Assembly: GCA_017882405.1 (NCBI GenBank)
Contig: JADGPO010000037.1
Location: 1-37,611, forward strand
Source: Solirubrobacteraceae bacterium
Lineage (GTDB): Bacteria; Actinomycetota; Thermoleophilia; Solirubrobacterales; Solirubrobacteraceae
DNA length: 37,611 nt
Reading direction: 5' to 3'
In this document: one piece after another, positions 9,846 to 17,760 of the stretch
Layout: each line of letters begins with the position of its first letter
Numbering within the stretch: the stretch's first letter is position 1
Program-made: the position numbers and the translations under genes
The notes under the pieces: model-generated
The model's database searches: none
Told to the model about the DNA's origin: nothing
What the model saw: the letters and a program-made list of their open reading frames with translations, nothing else

Positions 9846-10199
9846 GCGTCAGCTCGGCGCCCTGCGGATCCCGGATCACCGCCGAGCGTATCCCGGCACC
9901 CGCCACATGGTCGCTCCGAAGTCCATCACGGAGGCCTCCCACCCGAAGACGGCCGCGTAGAACTCCTTCGCGCTCGTGGCGTCGTTGGTGTGCAGGTCGG
10001 AGAAGTTCCAGGCGCCGGCCAGGTTGACGGCCTGGGCCCCGGGAAGGGCGCCTGCCTGCCACAGGCGAAAGCGCGCGCCTGCGGGATCCGCGCACTCCGC
10101 GTCAGAGACCACCGACCCGCCGGCGGACACGACCGACCGCGCGGCCGCGTCGGCGTCGTCGACGGCCACGTAGGTGTTCCACGTGATGCGTCCTCGGCT
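9811..10199 (-). pseudogene. Decayed two-domain VOC (glyoxalase-like) gene
   Basis: Minus-strand sequence reads ITWNTYVAVDDADAAARS, continues through a normal VOC half with VNLAGAWNFSDL and FYAAVFGWEAS to MWRVPGYA, then meets a stop. In the next frame [20 protein letters not shown] follows directly and ends at TAA 9811-9813. The C-terminal piece is the usual end of such a roughly 260-residue protein, but some 60 residues between GY and SAVIRD are missing and the frame changes near 9890. The first 60-70 residues are missing as well: the frame continues upstream only to the TGA of the SDR gene. So the gene has both a 5' and an internal deletion. Confidence 0.75.
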
Positions 10200-10202
10200 G
10201 GT

Positions 10203-10922
10203 TCACGGCACCCAGCGATCGCCGGCCGGGGTCACGACGAGCTCGTGGGTCAGCGCCCGCTCGCGCTGGTTGACGAGAAACGCGACCGCCTCGGCGACCT
10301 GCTCCTGGTCGGCGAGCGCGTTGGCCGGCTGATCGCCGGTGAACGCCGCGGTCTTGGGCGACTCGATCGTGGCGTCGACGGCCAGCAGCGCGACGTGGAT
10401 GCCGTCACCGCGCCGCTCCTGGGCGGCCGCCTGGACGAGCGCCCGGGTGGCGAAAGCGCCGGCGGCCCACAGGCCCTTACCGGGCATCGCGCGGCGCGAG
10501 GAGCCCCCGGTGATCTGGATCAGACTGCCGCGGCCGGACTGCTGCAGAGCGCGCGCCCCGGTCGAGAGGAAGACGAACGACTGCTCGGCCACCGCGACCG
10601 TCCAGCCCCGGAACGCCGCACTGTCGGCCGCAGCGAGCTCGCCGCCCCCGAATGGCCGGCCGCCGGGCGGTTGGGCGGCGCTGACCGCGTTGACGACCGC
10701 ATCCAACGATCCGAGCTCCCGCCGGGCTCGCTCCAGCGCCTCGGCCAGCTGGTCGGGGTCCGACGCGTCGGCCGCGAGCGCCAGCGCGCCCTCGGCGCGA
10801 ACCCGGTCGAGCGTCTCCTCGCTGCGCGCCACCGCGGCGACGTTCCACCCCAGCCCGAGGAAATGGTCGACGATCGCGCCCCCCAGGTTGCGTGCTCCTA
10901 GAACAACAACGGTTTGGGCCAT
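10203..10922 (-). CDS. SDR-fold protein lacking the catalytic Tyr/Lys
   Basis: The 239-residue protein has the SDR Rossmann layout: VVVLGARNLGGAI (nucleotide loop), AADASDPDQL, LDAVVNAVSAAQ (NNAG position), a GSLIQITGGSS strand, and a late DATIESP segment. However, where YxxxK should stand, the sequence is GLWAAGAFA: Trp replaces Tyr and Ala replaces Lys. The NNAG motif is also changed. It therefore probably does not catalyse a standard SDR redox reaction and may bind NAD(P) as a sensor or have a new activity (inference). It faces the MgtE_N-type gene across a 23-bp divergent spacer. Its TGA lies directly at the beginning of the VOC relic, in the same frame. Confidence 0.85.
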   Translation of the reverse strand: MAQTVVVLGARNLGGAIVDHFLGLGWNVAAVARSEETLDRVRAEGALALAADASDPDQLAEALERARRELGSLDAVVNAVSAAQPPGGRPFGGGELAAADSAAFRGWTVAVAEQSFVFLSTGARALQQSGRGSLIQITGGSSRRAMPGKGLWAAGAFATRALVQAAAQERRGDGIHVALLAVDATIESPKTAAFTGDQPANALADQEQVAEAVAFLVNQRERALTHELVVTPAGDRWVP

Positions 10923-10928
10923 CCCGGA

Positions 10929-10938
10929 ATCGTACGAT
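10929..10938. promoter_or_regulatory. Overlapping divergent leaderless -10 elements (TCGTACGA core)
   Basis: A TCGTACGA palindrome contains TACGAT on each strand. On the plus strand TACGAT (10933-10938) is 7 nt before ATG 10946; on the minus strand TACGAT (10934-10929) is 6 nt before ATG 10922. One 10-bp element could thus set both divergent starts, and the two polymerases would exclude each other. Confidence 0.5.
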
Positions 10939-10945
10939 TAGTGTC

Positions 10946-12163
10946 ATGGAAAGGCGGATCGTCTATCTGGAGCGGCTCACGCGACTGCCGCTGCTGGGCG
11001 CCGACGGGGCCGACATCGGCCGCGTCGTCGACGGCGTGGTCGACCTGGGCTCCAAGCCGCCGCGGGTCAACGGCCTCGTGGTCGCGGTCCAGCGGCGCCG
11101 GGTGTTCATCGGCATCAACCGCATCGGCGAGATCGGCAACGACGGCGCGCGGCTGCGACGCGGATCGGTCAACCTGCGCCAGTTCGTGCTGCGTGACGGC
11201 GAGCGCCTGCTGGCCGGCGAGCTGATCGGCAAGCGCCTGCGCAACGGACGCGTGGTCGACATCGGGATCGCCCCCTCCCTCGAGAACCAGGGCTGGGAGG
11301 TGGCCACGGTGGCGGTCGCCGGGCGGCGCGTGCCGGGCCTGCGCCGCGCTCCCGAGGTGCTCGACTGGTCAGAGGCCGGCGAGCTGTTCGCCTCCGACCG
11401 CCCCGTCGATCGCCAGGCGGCCGAGTTGGGCGGGCTGCACCCGGCCGAGATGGCGGCCGCGATCCGGCGCCTGCCGCTCAGCCGCCGACGCGTGCTGGCC
11501 GGCGAGCTGGAGGACGAGCGCTTCGCCGACCTGCTGGAGGAGCTCTCCGAGGACGAGCAGGTGCGCCTGGTCGAGGGCCTTGACCCGGAGCGCCTGGCCC
11601 GCGTGCTCGATCAGATGGAGGCCGACGATGCCGCCGACCTGCTGGGCGAGTTCTCGGCCGGTCGCCAGGCCGAGCTGCTGCGCGCGATGGACCCCGAGGA
11701 GGCCGAGCCGGTGCGCCGGCTGCTCAGCTACCAGCCAGACACGGCGGGCGGTCTGATGACCCCCGAGCCGGTGATCGTCTCCCCCAGCACCACCGTTGCC
11801 GAGGCGCTGGCCCGGGTGCGCGATCCGGCGCTGCCGGTGCCGCTGGCGGCCGCGGTGTTCGTCTGCCGACCCCCGCTGGAGACCCCTACGGGGCGTTACC
11901 TGGGCAACGTCGGCATCCAGCGGCTGCTGCGCGAGACCCCCTCCAAGCCGCTCGGGCGCTGCATCGACGAGGACGTGGAGCCGGTCGACGTGTCGCTGTC
12001 CGATCGCGAGGTGGCGATCCGGCTGGCCGCTTACGACGTGGTCTCGCTGGCGGTGACGGACGAAGCCGGGCGGCTGGTCGGCGCGATCACCATCGACGAC
12101 GTCCTGGACCGTGTCCTGCCCGACAATTGGCGGGTTAGCCTTTCGGAGCACACGGAGCACTAG
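10946..12163 (+). CDS. Soluble PRC-barrel / MgtE_N / CBS protein
   Basis: The 405-residue protein contains, in order, two PRC-barrel-like beta domains (about 5-80 and 85-160), an MgtE N-terminal helical domain (about 165-290, repeated L-x-x-L-x-x-x-x-x-A-x-x-L units such as RVLDQMEADDAADLLGEF), the LSYQPDTAGGLMTPEPVIV junction, and a CBS-like pair to about 400 (SLAVTDEAGRLVGAITIDDV). In MgtE this part is the cytosolic Mg2+ sensor gating the channel; here no transmembrane segment follows, so it is a free-standing sensor. It is followed after 2 bp by a DUF1003 membrane protein, a likely partner (inference). ATG 10946 is supported by TACGAT 7 nt upstream. Confidence 0.88.
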   Translation: MERRIVYLERLTRLPLLGADGADIGRVVDGVVDLGSKPPRVNGLVVAVQRRRVFIGINRIGEIGNDGARLRRGSVNLRQFVLRDGERLLAGELIGKRLRNGRVVDIGIAPSLENQGWEVATVAVAGRRVPGLRRAPEVLDWSEAGELFASDRPVDRQAAELGGLHPAEMAAAIRRLPLSRRRVLAGELEDERFADLLEELSEDEQVRLVEGLDPERLARVLDQMEADDAADLLGEFSAGRQAELLRAMDPEEAEPVRRLLSYQPDTAGGLMTPEPVIVSPSTTVAEALARVRDPALPVPLAAAVFVCRPPLETPTGRYLGNVGIQRLLRETPSKPLGRCIDEDVEPVDVSLSDREVAIRLAAYDVVSLAVTDEAGRLVGAITIDDVLDRVLPDNWRVSLSEHTEH

Positions 12164-12165
12164 TC

Positions 12166-12699
12166 ATGGCACGCGGCGACGAAAGACCAAATCGGAAGAT
12201 GGCACGCGGCGACGACCTCAGCACCCCGCGCGGCACCCCCGGCGGCCCCGTCTACGACCCCGATACGTTCGGGCGCTGGGCCGAGTCGCTGGCGCGCTTG
12301 CTGGGCACCGGTCGCTACCTGGTCGCGCAGACGCTGATCGTGATCGTCTGGATCACGCTGAACATCGTCGGGCTGGTCCGCCACTGGGACAAGTACCCGT
12401 TCATCCTGCTCAACCTGGCCTTCTCCACCCAGGCCGCCTACGCCGCTCCGCTGATCCTGCTGGCCCAGAACCGCCAGGCCGACCGCGACAAGTCAGAGGT
12501 CGAGCGCGACCGAGAGACCAACGCCCGCGCCCTGGCCGAGACCGAGTACCTGGCCCGCGAGATCGCCGCGGTGCGGCTCGCCGTCGACCAGAAGGCCGAC
12601 CGCGAGGACATCGTGGAGCCCCTGGAGCGCTTGACGCAGTCGATCGATCGGCTGCACGGGTTCGAGACCGAGACCGAGACCGACGCCGCGGCCGATTAG
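12166..12699 (+). CDS. DUF1003 membrane protein
   Basis: The 177-residue protein has the DUF1003 signature: FGRWAESLARLLGTGRYLVA, a first membrane helix LIVIVWITLNIVGLV, WDKYPFILLNLAFSTQAAYA and a second helix ending LILLAQNRQADRD. The C-terminal third (about 105-170) is a charged coiled-coil-like helix facing the cytoplasm. The function of DUF1003 is not established; it is often found beside soluble MgtE_N/CBS proteins. Here it follows that gene after 2 bp and is closed by a strong hairpin terminator, giving a two-gene unit. GGAG lies 8 nt before ATG 12166. A second ATG at 12199 is preceded by an exact 17-bp copy of the first start region, which makes the start ambiguous. Confidence 0.92.
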   Translation: MARGDERPNRKMARGDDLSTPRGTPGGPVYDPDTFGRWAESLARLLGTGRYLVAQTLIVIVWITLNIVGLVRHWDKYPFILLNLAFSTQAAYAAPLILLAQNRQADRDKSEVERDRETNARALAETEYLAREIAAVRLAVDQKADREDIVEPLERLTQSIDRLHGFETETETDAAAD

Positions 12700-12702
12700 C
12701 AA

Positions 12703-12736
12703 ACGAGGCCCGGGCGGCGAACCGCCCGAGCCTCGT
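12703..12736. terminator. Strong bidirectional hairpin terminator
   Basis: Two 15-base arms (12703-12717 and 12722-12736) pair with a single C-A mismatch around the tetraloop CGAA. The arms begin ACGAGGC and end GCCTCGT. It sits 3 bp after the DUF1003 stop and 28 bp from the stop of the convergent catalase gene, so it can serve both strands, though U-runs are weak. Confidence 0.85.
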
Positions 12737-12764
12737 GTCGGTCAGCGAATGAAACCGCGCGGCG

Positions 12765-14222
12765 TCAGACGCCGACAGGCGCGCTGACGGCCTGCTCGAT
12801 CTTCTCGCCGATCTCCTTGTCGATGTTCTTCCAGTACTCGAACGCCTGAGCGAGGACTGTGTCCGAGACGCCGTCGCTCAGATGACCGGCGACGTTCGAC
12901 ACCAGCCGGGCGCGCGCTTCGTCGTCCATCACCTCGCGAACCATCGTGCCGGCCTGACCCCAGTCGTCGTCCTGCGCCCGCAACGTATAGGCCTGGCGGA
13001 CCATGTCACCGTCGGCCGCCCACAGCCCTGCGTCGTCGGTCCTCGACGGGTCGGCCGCCGGGCCGCCGTAGGAGTTGGGTGCGTAGACCGGATCGGAGAC
13101 GTTGACCATCCGTCCCACGCCGTCCTTGCTGTAGCTGTGCACGGGCACTCGAGGGGTGTTGACCGGGATCTGCTTGTAGTTGACCCCGAGCCGGGCGCGG
13201 TGCGCGTCGGAGTAGGAGAACCCGCGCGCGAGCAGCATCTTGTCCGGGCTCAGACCGATCCCGGGCACCAGGTTGTTGGGCTCGAACGCGGCCTGCTCCA
13301 TCTCGGTGTGGAAGTCGGTGACGTTGCGGTCCAGGGTCATCTTGCCGACCTCGATCAGCGGGTAGTCGCTGTGCGGCCAGACCTTGGTCAGGTCGAACGG
13401 GTTGAACCGGTAGGTCCGAGCCTCCTCGAACGGCATGATCTGCATGCGCAGCGTCCAGCTCGGATGGTCGCCGTCGCGAATCGCCTCGAACAGATCCTGC
13501 CGGTGGTAGTCCCCGTTCTCGCCGGCAATCCGATCGGCGTCCTCCTGGGTGAGGGTCTCGACCCCTTGATCGGTCTTGAAGTGGTACTTGACCCAGAACT
13601 TGTCGCCGCTGGCGTTGACCCACATGTAGGTGTGGCTGGAGTAGCCGTTCATGTGGCGCCAGCTGCGCGGGATGCCGCGGTCGCCCATCAGCCAGGCCAC
13701 CTGGTGAGCGGACTCGGGTGACAGCGACCAGAAGTCCCACTGCATGTCGTGGTCGCGCAGGCCGTTGTCGGCGCGGCGCTTCTGGCTGCGGATGAAGTGC
13801 TGGAACTTCAGCGGGTCGCGGAGGAAGAAGACCGGCGTGTTGTTGCCGACCATGTCGTAGTTGCCCTCGCTCGTATAGAACTTGAGCGAGAACCCGCGCG
13901 GGTCGCGCCACGTATCGGGGCTGCCGCTCTCGCCCGCCACCGTGGAGAAGCGAGCCAGCATGTCGGTCTTGACTCCGGGCTGGAAGAGCGCCGCCCGCGT
14001 GTACGCGCTCACGTCGTTGGTCGTCTCGAAGTGACCGAAAGCGCCCGCGCCCTTGGCGTGGGGCTGGCGCTCGGGGATCCGCTCGCGGTTGAAGTTGGCC
14101 ATCTGCTCGATCAGGTATTGATCGTGGAGCAGAATCGGGCCATCGGGGCCGACGGTCAGCGAGTGCTCGTCGCTGGCAACCGGGATGCCTGCGTCGGTGG
14201 TGGTACGGGGTACGTCGCTCAT
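12765..14222 (-). CDS. katA: Heme catalase (small-subunit, clade 3 type)
   Basis: The 485-residue protein is a full-length monofunctional heme catalase that disproportionates H2O2. The distal His55 is in [13 protein letters not shown], the distal Asn is in [13 protein letters not shown], and the proximal heme-ligand Tyr is in the [12 protein letters not shown] motif. [20 protein letters not shown] is also typical. About 485 residues fits the small-subunit clade, which commonly binds NADPH. The ATG at 14222 is preferred over GTG 14261 because GAGAGGAG lies just upstream. The gene stands alone, converging on the DUF1003 terminator; no adjacent Fur- or OxyR-type regulator is visible. The gene symbol follows the general naming of this clade. 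Confidence 0.96.
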   Translation of the reverse strand: MSDVPRTTTDAGIPVASDEHSLTVGPDGPILLHDQYLIEQMANFNRERIPERQPHAKGAGAFGHFETTNDVSAYTRAALFQPGVKTDMLARFSTVAGESGSPDTWRDPRGFSLKFYTSEGNYDMVGNNTPVFFLRDPLKFQHFIRSQKRRADNGLRDHDMQWDFWSLSPESAHQVAWLMGDRGIPRSWRHMNGYSSHTYMWVNASGDKFWVKYHFKTDQGVETLTQEDADRIAGENGDYHRQDLFEAIRDGDHPSWTLRMQIMPFEEARTYRFNPFDLTKVWPHSDYPLIEVGKMTLDRNVTDFHTEMEQAAFEPNNLVPGIGLSPDKMLLARGFSYSDAHRARLGVNYKQIPVNTPRVPVHSYSKDGVGRMVNVSDPVYAPNSYGGPAADPSRTDDAGLWAADGDMVRQAYTLRAQDDDWGQAGTMVREVMDDEARARLVSNVAGHLSDGVSDTVLAQAFEYWKNIDKEIGEKIEQAVSAPVGV

Positions 14223-14350
14223 CCTCGGGGGGCTCCTCTCGCGGTTCACCGGGTCGGGCACACAGGCCCTCAGGACCTCTTGTTATCAGGTATCCCAATA
14301 CGGCAACTTACCCGAGTTTTCCAGGCTCATGCAGCGAGCCGCGAAAAGCC

Positions 14351-14479
14351 GTGCCGGACTACTTCCAGACGATCCCGCGCGAGCTGGAGGACGCGGCGTG
14401 GATCGACGGCTGCTCGCGGATCGGCGCGATGGGCGCCAGCCAGCACGCGACGATTCTCGACGGCACCACCGTGCGCTGA
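14351..14479 (+). pseudogene. Relic of a sugar ABC-transporter permease (EAA loop)
   Basis: A 42-codon open stretch reads PDYFQTIPRELEDAAWIDGC then SRIGAM (14351-14431). This is the cytoplasmic EAA loop of MalG/UgpE-type sugar permeases (F-x-x-I-P-x-E-L-E-E-A-A-x-I-D-G-C/A-S). No membrane helices surround it, and after IGAM the frame leaves the family and stops at 14477. It is a fragment of a lost transporter gene inside the 436-bp gap upstream of the catalase. The rest of the gap holds an AT-richer stretch (about 14280-14320) that may carry the catalase promoter and another at 14540-14610 that may serve the GGDEF-EAL gene. Confidence 0.7.
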
Positions 14480-14659
14480 CATACGCCACGGACAGGGATG
14501 GAGTCCGGGCCTGAGCCGCCGGGGCTGGGCGACGATTCTCGTCTAGAGGTAAACGTTTTGCTCAATCTTCACCAGTTGCACGTCGAAGCAATATCAATGG
14601 ATTGCCGTGATAACCAGCTTCGCGGTCATCGGGGTGGTGTCGGAGGCCGAGCGGAGATC

Positions 14660-16990
14660 ATGCGTGAGCCAGGCCGGGGCGCCGGTTGGCGGGGGGGCGT
14701 GAGGCCACGTGGTCAGTGGGTGCCGACCGCTGCAGTGATGGGTGGACTGCTGCTGGCATACGCCGTCTGGCAGGTGTTTCGTTGGCCGGCGGGGGACCGC
14801 GTGCTCATCGGTGACGTGTTCTTCTATCCGGTCGGAATCGCGGCGATCGTGACCGCGTTGCGGGCGGCGCGACGTTGTCGTGACCGACCGCGGCTGCGGG
14901 CAGCTTGGCGGCTGTTGGCGCTCGCATCGTTTTCCTATCTGGCCGGCGATATCTCCCAGACCGTTTATGAGCTCGCGGGCAGCAAGCCATATCCGTCGGT
15001 CGGCGATGGCTTTTATCTTCTGTTCTATCCGTTGATGCTGTGGGGTTTGTTGCGCTTCGCGACGGGTCGCCGCGACCTGGCGGAGCGGCTGCGGTTGGTG
15101 CTGGATCTGGCGGTTGTGGCAATCGGCGGGTCGATCGTGGTGTTCTACGTGGTGCTTGGTCCGACGGTCGTGCAGAGCGGCACTGAGGGGTTGCAGGCTG
15201 CGTTCTCGATCGCCTATCCGGTCGGCGACATGGTGCTGCTGGTGGGGCTTGCCTCGGTACTCCTGCGTCGCACGGCTGTGTCCAGCGTCCGCGCTTTGCA
15301 GTTCATGACGGCCGGGATGATGTTCTACGTAGCTGCCGATCTGGTGTACGGCTACGTCACGCTGAATTCCAGCTATCAGGGTGGAGATCCGGTCGACTCG
15401 CTGTGGATGATCGCGATCGCCGTGTTCGCGGTGGCGGGAGCTGCTCAAGGCTCTCCGGAGGCCTCGGCAGACGCAACCGTCGAGCCGGGTCGGCATCGAG
15501 CTAACTGGGCGCCCGTGATTGCGATGGCAGTCGGGTTCGGGCTGCTGGTATTCAACGAGCGTCACGAGCCGCTGCTGCCCAACATGACGCTCGTGCTCGC
15601 CGCGGTACTGCTGGCAACGCTGGTGTCCATCCGCCAGTTCTTGGCTCAAAGGGACCTGCTGCGAACCCAGGGAACACTCAGCCACCAGGCCCTGCACGAC
15701 GCGCTGACCGGCCTGCCCAACCGGGCGCTGGTGATCGACCGTGCGGAGCGGATGCTGGCCCGGGCACGCCGCATCCGCACGCCGATGGCCGCCCTATACG
15801 TGGACATCGACGGCTTCAAGCAGGTCAACGACAGGTTCGGTCACGCCGCGGGGGACGAGCTGCTGCGCGTCGTCAGTGGGCGGTTGCTGGGGATGGTGCG
15901 CGAGGCCGACACCGTCGGACGGCTCGGGGGCGACGAGTTTGTCGTCCTGTTGGAGAACTCCAGCCTCGATGTCGGACCTGAGCTCGTCGCGGAGCGCATG
16001 TGCGCCGTTCTAGCCCAGCCAGTCGAGCTCGCGGGAGCCGAGGGTCGCATTCTGTCGGTGAGCTCGAGCATCGGGATCGCGCTCGGACAGCGAGACTCGG
16101 CCGATGAGCTGTTCCGGGACGCCGATTTCGCGCTGTATGAGGCTAAGGGCGCGGGTAGGAACCGCTGGGCTGTGTTCGAGTCCAGGATGCACACCGCCGC
16201 GCAGGGCCGCCTCGAGCTCGAAATGGACCTGAAGGAAGCACTCGACGCCGACCAGTTCTGCCTGCTCTACCAGCCCACGTTCAACCTGCAGACCGAGGAG
16301 ATGACGGGCGTCGAAGCGCTGATCCGCTGGCGCCACCCCGTCCGTGGGTTAATTGCGCCCGACGCGTTCATCCCGCTCGCAGAGGAGACCGGACTGATCG
16401 TGCCGATCGGACGCTGGGTGCTGCGCACGGCGTGCCGGCAGGCAGCGACGTGGCAGCGCCACGGTCGATCGCTGGGGATCGCGGTGAACGTCTCGGGCCG
16501 TCAGCTAGATGAGAAAGACCTGGTGCACGACGTCGCCGACGCGCTCGAGTTCACCGGTCTGGATCCGCTGGCGTTGACGCTTGAGATCACTGAGACGGCG
16601 CTGATGCGAGACGCCGAGGCTGCTGCGGGAACCCTTCGCGCACTCAAAGCGCTCGGAATCCGGATCGCGGTCGATGACTTCGGCACCGGCTACAGCTCGC
16701 TTGCGTATCTACGACAGTTCCCCGTCGACGCGCTGAAGATCGATCGTTCGTTCATCTCCGGCATCGCCGCCTCCCGCGATTCCAAGGCGCTGATCCACAC
16801 GCTCGTACAGCTCGGCAAGACCCTCGGCCTGGAGACGCTTGGCGAAGGCATCGAAGACCAGGCCCAGCTGCGCCATCTGCAACGCGAGGAGTGCGATTCA
16901 GGCCAGGGATTCTTATTCGCCCGCCCGCTCGAGCCCGACGCGATCGACGAGCTGCTCAAGATCGGCTTCCCACAACGGACGCCTGCCTGA
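14660..16990 (+). CDS. Membrane-bound GGDEF-EAL cyclic-di-GMP enzyme
   Basis: The 776-residue protein has an N-terminal membrane region with about nine hydrophobic helices (roughly residues 20-325; for example MGGLLLAYAVWQVF and LDLAVVAIGGSIVVFYVVLG), then a GGDEF domain (about 345-505) and an EAL domain (about 520-765). GGDEF 423-427 is intact and an inhibitory RxxD site stands at 414-417, so it should make c-di-GMP with product inhibition. In the EAL half, EAL is at 552-554, DDFGTGYSS starts at 672, and the loop is GEGIE, so phosphodiesterase activity is also plausible. The net direction is not predictable. ATG 14660 follows GCGGAG closely; the open frame extends further upstream without family-like sequence. 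The membrane part has more T-ending codons than its neighbours. Confidence 0.92.
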   Translation: MREPGRGAGWRGGVRPRGQWVPTAAVMGGLLLAYAVWQVFRWPAGDRVLIGDVFFYPVGIAAIVTALRAARRCRDRPRLRAAWRLLALASFSYLAGDISQTVYELAGSKPYPSVGDGFYLLFYPLMLWGLLRFATGRRDLAERLRLVLDLAVVAIGGSIVVFYVVLGPTVVQSGTEGLQAAFSIAYPVGDMVLLVGLASVLLRRTAVSSVRALQFMTAGMMFYVAADLVYGYVTLNSSYQGGDPVDSLWMIAIAVFAVAGAAQGSPEASADATVEPGRHRANWAPVIAMAVGFGLLVFNERHEPLLPNMTLVLAAVLLATLVSIRQFLAQRDLLRTQGTLSHQALHDALTGLPNRALVIDRAERMLARARRIRTPMAALYVDIDGFKQVNDRFGHAAGDELLRVVSGRLLGMVREADTVGRLGGDEFVVLLENSSLDVGPELVAERMCAVLAQPVELAGAEGRILSVSSSIGIALGQRDSADELFRDADFALYEAKGAGRNRWAVFESRMHTAAQGRLELEMDLKEALDADQFCLLYQPTFNLQTEEMTGVEALIRWRHPVRGLIAPDAFIPLAEETGLIVPIGRWVLRTACRQAATWQRHGRSLGIAVNVSGRQLDEKDLVHDVADALEFTGLDPLALTLEITETALMRDAEAAAGTLRALKALGIRIAVDDFGTGYSSLAYLRQFPVDALKIDRSFISGIAASRDSKALIHTLVQLGKTLGLETLGEGIEDQAQLRHLQREECDSGQGFLFARPLEPDAIDELLKIGFPQRTPA

Positions 16991-16999
16991 CGAGTGGGT

Positions 17000-17005
17000 T
17001 AACGT
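17000..17005 (+). promoter_or_regulatory. Candidate leaderless -10 element (TAACGT)
   Basis: TAACGT is followed by seven bases and GTG 17013. This supports a promoter for the phosphoglucomutase/GH65 pair just after the GGDEF-EAL stop and decides the GTG start. Confidence 0.5.
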
Positions 17006-17012
17006 TCGCGCC

Positions 17013-17756
17013 GTGCTGGGTCTCCCCGACGGCATCACGGCGTTGCTGTTCGACCTCGATGGCGTGCTCACCCAGACGGCCAAGGTGCACGCCGAGGCGT
17101 GGAAGCAGACATTCGACGAGTTTCTGCGAGCGCGCGCCGAGAAGACGGGCGAGCCGTTCAAGGAGTTCGACAAGCACGATGACTACGACAAGTACGTCGA
17201 CGGCCTGCCCCGCTACGACGGGGTGCGCAACTTCCTCAAGTCCCGGGGGATCGAGCTGCCGGAGGGCACACCCGACGACCCACCGGATGCAGAGACGATC
17301 GCCGGCGTCGGCAACCGCAAGAACGAGCTGGTGCTCAAGCTGATCAAGGAGCGGGGCGTCGAGGCCTACGAGGGCTCGGTGCGCTACGTCAAGGCGGCCC
17401 GGGACGCCGGGCTGCGACGCGCCGTGGTGTCCTCTAGCGCCAACTGCAAGAACGTGCTGAAGGCCGCCGGGATCGACGACCTGTTCGACGCGCGGATCGA
17501 CGGCAAGGTGGCCGAGGAGCAGCATCTGAAGGGCAAGCCGGCGCCCGATACGTTCCTGGCCGGCGCGCGGGCGCTGGGCGTGGAGCCGAGCCAGGCGACA
17601 GTGTTCGAGGACGCACTGGCCGGCGTGGAGGCCGGACGCGCCGGACACTTCGGCTACGTGGTGGGCGTGGACCGCGTCGGACAGGCCGACGCCCTGCGCG
17701 AGCATGGCGCGGACGTCGTCGTACAGGACCTCGCCGAGCTGCTCGACAAGCCGTGA
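17013..17756 (+). CDS. Beta-phosphoglucomutase-type HAD hydrolase
   Basis: The 247-residue protein is a HAD-family phosphotransferase of the beta-phosphoglucomutase group. Motif I FDLDGVLTQTA has nucleophile Asp14 and acid/base Asp16; motif II is VVSSSANC, motif III is the Lys in KGKPAPDTF and motif IV is FEDALAGVEAG. An insert of about 60 residues (KHDDYDKYVDGLPRYDG and following) forms the cap. Beta-PGM converts beta-glucose 1-phosphate to glucose 6-phosphate. The next gene, 5 bp downstream, is a GH65 phosphorylase that releases beta-glucose 1-phosphate, so the two form a pathway. The GTG at 17013 is chosen from the -10 element 7 nt upstream. Confidence 0.92.
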   Translation: MLGLPDGITALLFDLDGVLTQTAKVHAEAWKQTFDEFLRARAEKTGEPFKEFDKHDDYDKYVDGLPRYDGVRNFLKSRGIELPEGTPDDPPDAETIAGVGNRKNELVLKLIKERGVEAYEGSVRYVKAARDAGLRRAVVSSSANCKNVLKAAGIDDLFDARIDGKVAEEQHLKGKPAPDTFLAGARALGVEPSQATVFEDALAGVEAGRAGHFGYVVGVDRVGQADALREHGADVVVQDLAELLDKP

Positions 17757-17760
17757 TCAG

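Noticed and set aside
14185..14514. Plus-strand 109-codon frame between catalase and the GGDEF-EAL gene
   Set aside because: It crosses the catalase 5' end and has no family features; the permease-like sequence lies in another frame.
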